From Acanthochromis polyacanthus (Eukaryota; Chordata; Actinopteri; Pomacentridae), in contig NC_067120.1 in the NCBI RefSeq assembly GCF_021347895.1, positions 26,802,724 through 26,866,723 of the forward strand: DNA of 64,000 nt. The letters are read 5' to 3'. This document shows positions 59,344 through 64,000 of the stretch, piece after piece. The position numbers and the translations under genes are program-made. Under the pieces are notes generated by a model, which worked only from the letters and a program-made list of their open reading frames with translations, made no database searches and was not told the origin of the DNA. Position 1 is the first letter of the stretch; every line of letters begins with the position of its first letter.

Positions 59344-60956
59344 CAGTGCCTTGCGAAAGTATTCGGCCCCCTTGAACTTTTCAACCTTTCGCCACATTTC
59401 AGGCTTCAAACATAAAGATATAAAAATTTTAATTTTTTGTCAAGAATCAACAACAATTGGGGCACAATCGTGAAGTGGAATGAAATTTATTGGATATTTT
59501 ATACTTTTTTAACAAATAAAAAACTGAAAAGTGGGGCGTGCAATATTATTCGGCCCCTTTACTTTCAGTGCAGCAAACTCACTCCAGAAGTTCAGTGAGG
59601 ATCTCTGAATGATCCAATGTTGTCCTAAATGACTGATGATGATAAATAGAATCCACCTGTGTGTAATCAAGTATCCGTATAAATGCACCTGCTCTGTGAT
59701 AGTCTCAGGGTTATGTTTAAAGTGCAGAGAGCATCATGAAGACCAAGGAACACACCAGGCAGGTCCCAGATACTGTTGTGGAGAAGTTTAAAGCCGGATT
59801 TGGATACAAAAAGATTTCCCAAGCTTTCAACATCTCAAGGAGCACTGTGCAAGCAATCATACTGAAATGGAAGGAGTATCAGACCACTGCAAATCTACCA
59901 AGACCCGGCCGTCCCTCTAAACTTTCACCTCGAACAAGGAGAAGACTGATCAGAGATGCAGCCAAGAGGCCCATGATCACTCTGGATGAACTGCAGAGAT
60001 CTACAGCTGAGGTGGGAGAGTCTGTCCATAGGACAACAATCAGTTGTACACTGCACAAATCTGGCCTCTATGGAAGAGTGGCAAGAAGAACGCCATTTCT
60101 CAAAGATATCCATAAAAAGTCTCGTTTAAAGTTTGCCACAAGCCACCTGGGAGACACACCAAACATGTGGAAGAAGGTGCTCTGGTCAGATGAAACCAAA
60201 ATCCAACTTTTTGGCCACAATGCAAAACGATATGTTTGGCGTAAAAGCAACACAGCTCATCACCCTGAACACACCATCCCCACTGTCAAACATGGTGGTG
60301 GCAGCCTCATGGTTTGGGCCTGCTTTTCTTCAGCAGGGACAGGGAAGATGGTTAAAATTGATGGGAAGATGAATGGAGCCAAATACAGGACCATTCTGGA
60401 AGAAAACCTGTTGGAGTCTGCAACAGGTTTTATCTTCCAACAGGACAATGATCCAAAACATAAAGCCAAATCTACAATGGAATGGTTCACAAATAAACGT
60501 ATCTAGGTGTTAGAATGGCCAAGTCAAAGTCCAGACCTGAATCTAATGGAGAATCTGTGGGCAGAGCTGAAGACTGCTGTTCACAAACGCTCTCCATCCA
60601 ACCTCACTGAGCTCGAGCTGTTTTGCAAGGAAGAATGGGCAAGAATTTCAGTCTCTCGATGTGCAAAACTGATAGAGACATACCCCAAGCGACTTGCAGC
60701 TGTAATTGCAGAAAAAGGTGGCGCTACAAAGTATTAATGCAAGGGGGCCGAATAATATTGCACGCCCCCCTTTTCAGGTTTTTATTTGTTAAAAAAGTTT
60801 AAAATATCCAATAAATTTCGTTGCACTTCACGATTGTGTCCCACTTGTTGTTGATTCTTGACAAAAAATTAAAATTTTATATCTTTATGTTTGAAGCCTG
60901 AAATGTGGCGAAAGGTTGAAAAGTTCAAGGGGGCCGAATACTTTCACAAGGCACTG
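59344..60956 (+). mobile_element. Tc1-like transposon family B, nearly intact
   Basis: The 1613-bp element has inverted termini starting cagtgccttgcgaaagtatt and TA on each side (59342-59343, 60957-60958). It is inserted in an intron of integrase copy M. The transposase has a single nonsense codon. Confidence 0.93.
59736..60737 (+). pseudogene. Tc1-like transposase B with one in-frame stop
   Basis: The 334-codon frame (stop included) starts MKTKEHTRQVPDTVVEKFKA. It has the helix-turn-helix (KKISQAFNISRSTVQAIILK), [14 protein letters not shown] motif, [29 protein letters not shown] and SPDLNLMENLWAELK (D, D and E), and ends AEKGGATKY. The only lesion is TAG at 60504-60506, between KRI and VLEWPSQ. 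The frame is otherwise open and of family length. Confidence 0.93.
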
Positions 60957-62334
60957 TATGATTATAGTTATTTGTCTTCATTTGGTATGAAGACAAAATA
61001 ACTGTTGGCATTGAAATTGGGCAGAACTTACATTTTAAAGGGAAATATTACTAATTTGGGTAAGCAAATATTAATTTTTTTAATTAATCACTAGAAATAT
61101 TCATCAATAGCTATTTAAATGAATACATGTTGCAAATGATCCTTGGGGTTTCTTGGTTGTGAAGCATTTAAGAAGAAAAACATCCTCCCTGCTTGAAATG
61201 GGGATCTGGGCAACATTTTACAATTCTTTGTCCTTGACAGGGAAAAGTCTTACCTTCCGTGAATAGCCATCTATCCCCCCAAAGATAACAAAGTTGTACC
61301 TAGGACAGAAGATAAGAAGTAACTTCTAAGCACACTATATACCATCTCTTACAGCATAGGCACACAATAAAACATATCTGAGACTGTAAGCAGAACAATG
61401 TCTGTGTATGACACTGTAATTTGACGAAGTTCAATGTGATCTATTATTCTGGTTCAAATGATACAAAACACAAAAGTGATACACAACTAGACATAAAAAT
61501 GAAATTAACAGATCAAACGTAAACACATACCTGATGAGCTTGTGGTTGGTGTCAATGTGCACACCATTGGGGTAAGGAACTGTGTACGTCCTCCTCACCA
61601 CACATCCCAGGCGGGTCATCCGTGAGAGCACACCAGCGGTGTCCACGCGATGCATGGATGCATGGATGCATGGACTCTGTCCCACTGTACTTTGTGCCCC
61701 TGTGTCAGTAGGGCACCTATGACCACTCTGCTCCCAGCATCTGGCATTGTGCTCTTAATTGTGGTGATTAATGAATCCAATTCATCATCACTGCAGTTAC
61801 TATATGACGAGGACAATGACAGATTATTTTCCGCCATTCGCCGAAACAGAATTGCTCTTGACACACCAAGGACTCTGGCAATGCATCTTGATGGCAACCC
61901 AATTTCAACAAGATGTGTCAGAGTCTCTATTGATATTGTGATTCGTGGACGGCCACGAGAGCCCGTTTGGAAATCCAGCATTACAAATGTCTGCTGATTG
62001 TCTTTCTCCTGCTGGATAACATAACACAGGTCCGTAAGTGAAGCCAGTATATGTTCTACATTGACTACGTCACCCAGAGTAGTCAATAAAACCAAATTTT
62101 GTTGGCAAACAAAGTTTAATCCATCCAGGTCAAGGGGCTGCCTCTCCAAGATGAGTTTCAGACGGTCATGCAATCTTTGAAGTATATCACGCTTCAGTGA
62201 TTCCTAGGGGGAAAAAAATAGTTAAATGAATGACGCTTCTATTGAACGTTATATTGTTCTAATCCTCTGTGTGGTCATGTGCAAAACTTAAAGGTTTATG
62301 ACACGGTTTCAGTGTTGCATCCAGCCAGAGACAG

Positions 62335-62668
62335 GGACTAAAAACGAGACCTTATGATGCCAGTGTGTACGTGAACATCCTAACAGCTAATCTTCCTCTT
62401 TGGGCAAACTGATGACATCCCCTCGGGATATTATAAACATTTCCATTCATCCTTTTGCCGGTTTTTGCCGTTAACAGCGCAACAACTCCTTGTTACTTAT
62501 TTTTCGTTTGACCTTCTTTTGCAGCTGGACTAGACTTGTGTTCAATACGAAATGCACCGCTTTCTGCCCCCTGGCTGCACGCGCATATCTGTGATAACGT
62601 TGCACAGAAACCCGTCTATACTAAATGCTTTACTAGAATATGGGACTTCTTATAGCAGCATAAAGGTC
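62335..62668 (-). repeat. 0.33-kb inverted partner of 42190-42535
   Basis: It is the complement of 42190-42535 with few changes (ttttgccggtttttgccgtt, gatgacatcccctcgggata). It lies just upstream of integrase copy M. A Harbinger-like element abuts it at 62669. Confidence 0.85.
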
Positions 62669-63020
62669 CTTACACACCGGGAGCGATGCGAATAAACGAT
62701 GCGAAATTGCGAAATATTCGGATGCGAGTTTTGACGCACCTGTCCATACATATCAAGCACGATGCGTTTTTGCGACTTTGCGAAGGGGAGGAAGATGTTG
62801 CCGTAATGTATTTCCACCTCTTCTTCTGTTTTCCACCTGCCTGGCCACTCCTCGTCATTTCTCCCTCCTCTCTCTTCTTTCTCACGTACGTGTCCCTCAA
62901 ATTCCTCCACATCTTCTTCACTTCTTCAACTATAAAGTATGAATAATAATAATATCTACCATATGCCACAGATACTAAAAGCAGAAAACACAACACCGGA
63001 CGGATTATTTTCAGTTCTGA
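62669..63020 (-). mobile_element. PIF/Harbinger-like fragment with MADF-type accessory frame
   Basis: It begins ggtccttacacaccgggagc, a Harbinger-like terminus. The minus-strand frame EEVKKMWRNLRDTYVRKKRE then GQAGGKQKKRWKY is the middle of a MADF (Myb/SANT-like) domain, encoded next to PIF transposases. The rest of the domain and the second terminus are missing. Confidence 0.6.
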
Positions 63021-63176
63021 TTAGATGCGTTGCGATGTCTTTCTGTCTTGATATCATGTACTGTAATGTGAGTCGGGGCCAGTACCGGGTAAGCAAACCA
63101 TTAAACTATAATCCATAAACGTAACAACCGAGACCTAATTGATGACCGTGACATCAACGCAATTGACAGTGAAAAG

Positions 63177-63372
63177 CATAGATATATACAAACACTAGAT
63201 GGCTCATGAGCGCTGTCAGCCTATGGGGAGCGACGTCGCCACATGGCGGCCATCTTGGGACAGGGCTGCTCGATCACTCATAACATTAGTCAATGGAGCA
63301 TGGATTTTAAAATCACTGTAGATTGCTCAATTTTCAACCGATTTTAGAACAGCTTGGTTTGTTATAAACGTC
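63177..63372. mobile_element. hAT-like element, truncated second copy
   Basis: It repeats the complement of 32137-32332 (catagatatatacaaacact, ggcggccatcttgggacagg) and is cut at gttataaacgtc, where an LTR begins. Confidence 0.8.
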
Positions 63373-64000
63373 TGTTCGCCAGTCTAGCCTTGTTTAACCC
63401 TCGTCTCAGGTTAAAGTTGGTCCAGCTCTCCGTTTAAAGGGTTAGATTCTATCTGCCTATTAGTATTTCACCTAACAGGTTTCAGCAGAATATATTAAGC
63501 TGGAATCGAGAGACACTCGCCCAGGTTCTAACTGCCTTGCATCCGAATGTCTCACCCCTCTTATCTGATAAATGCTATCCCACCAAGCAGCCTCTCTAAG
63601 TAGTAGAATTGATCTATCATTCACATTCGTTATCGGACAGCTTCTCTCTAAGGACTTGCATGCACTTGGTGCTATTCCTGGGTTCGTTTTAGAGGTTTGG
63701 AAAGAACTAACCTCAGGGGTAATGTTTAAACAACCTCACTTTGGACTAAGTAACCTTTAAGAACCATTGGATTGAATGCACACAATCAACTTAACTTTTT
63801 ACCACTATGCAGATTTTCAGTGATTTATAATAATTTCATTAGGCTTCTCTTTAAATGCAATAGAGCGTTTTATTAAGCAAGTTTAGCAAGAGCACAGCAT
63901 CAATTCATGATTAAACAATTAATTATTTCTAATTAAAAATGATACTAAAGTAATTAAATTGAGCGTACCTGACAATCTTCTCTAATTATTGAATTTAGGA
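63373..64000 (-). mobile_element. Second copy of the 35-kb LTR, running off the right edge
   Basis: It matches 35085-35730 with moderate divergence (ctccgtttaaagggttagat, ttcgttttagaggtttggaa, gcgttttattaagcaa). It is the 3' part of the LTR on the minus strand; the rest lies outside the window. Confidence 0.8.

Larger units (their letters stand above)
56925..62203 (-). pseudogene. Integrase-domain gene, copy M, nearly complete but mutated
   Basis: Six phase-consistent exons on the minus strand: 61531-62203, 61254-61299, 58715-58806, 57543-57653, 56925-57200, and an upstream segment near 62540-62611. Blocks are GRPRITISIETLTHLVEIGL (helix-turn-helix), SRMTRLGCVVRRTYTVPYPN, VHIDTNHKLIR (first Asp), [54 protein letters not shown] (second Asp), IERLWWDVFMSVTGVYYNIL (Glu) and LTPNQLWQVGQDLNPVADP. 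All three acidic residues remain. Lesions are an 8-bp tandem duplication (ccatgcat) at about 61650-61660, a CGA-to-TGA change at the 57543/57200 exon junction, and a frameshift near 57110. A Tc1-like element occupies the intron at 59.3-61.0 kb. Confidence 0.75.

Overview
The window looks like part of a teleost (probably percomorph) fish chromosome. Genes are split by GT-AG introns, and the DNA is crowded with element types typical of bony fish: Tc1-like transposons, L1/Tx1-group and Rex1/L2-like LINEs, a tRNA-derived SINE, Gypsy-type and other LTRs, and piggyBac, PIF/Harbinger and hAT-like remnants. Nothing is prokaryotic. Element families were named from memory of their motifs; no database was searched.

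Layout. (1) 1-8.3 kb: the first five coding exons of IQUB, a ciliary/flagellar radial-spoke protein, on the minus strand and running off the left edge. A perfect 14-bp RFX X-box lies upstream, and introns carry MITEs and a 2.17-kb foldback element. (2) 8.3-20 kb: remnants of piggyBac, a 7-bp-TSD foldback, a SINE, a Gypsy gag, an L1/Tx1 element and a broken Tc1 element nested in it. (3) 20.5-22.6 kb: an unidentified gene fragment (plus strand) with six phase-consistent exons, the fifth split by a solo LTR. (4) 24.1-29.3 kb: a nearly full-length Rex1/L2-like LINE inserted in an AT-rich satellite; it carries an internal piece of Tc1 transposase. (5) 29.7-35 kb: accessory-protein and integrase-like exons, a piggyBac-like MITE, a hAT-like element and a nearly intact Tc1. 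(6) 35-39.8 kb: a 1.8-kb LTR with a 2.9-kb 5'-truncated L1 inserted next to its presumed start site. (7) 39.9-62.7 kb: the most unusual part. It holds a decayed integrase gene (minus, 41.3 to 39.9 kb), a head-to-head neighbour with UBZ-type zinc-finger and HECT-like exons (plus, 41.7-54.5 kb), a 5.3-kb palindromic transposon in one of its introns carrying THAP exons in both arms and integrase exons in the middle, and a second integrase gene (minus, 62.2-56.9 kb) converging on the HECT-like gene. A 0.35-kb segment is repeated in inverted orientation near 42.3 and 62.5 kb. (8) 62.7-64 kb: Harbinger, hAT-like and LTR fragments.

Only IQUB looks like an intact host gene. The integrase and HECT-like genes are decaying: stops, frameshifts and lost catalytic residues can be read directly. 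Their arrangement suggests that transposase-like integrases and a ubiquitin-ligase-like gene travel together in a large mobile unit; this is an inference that needs comparison with other copies.
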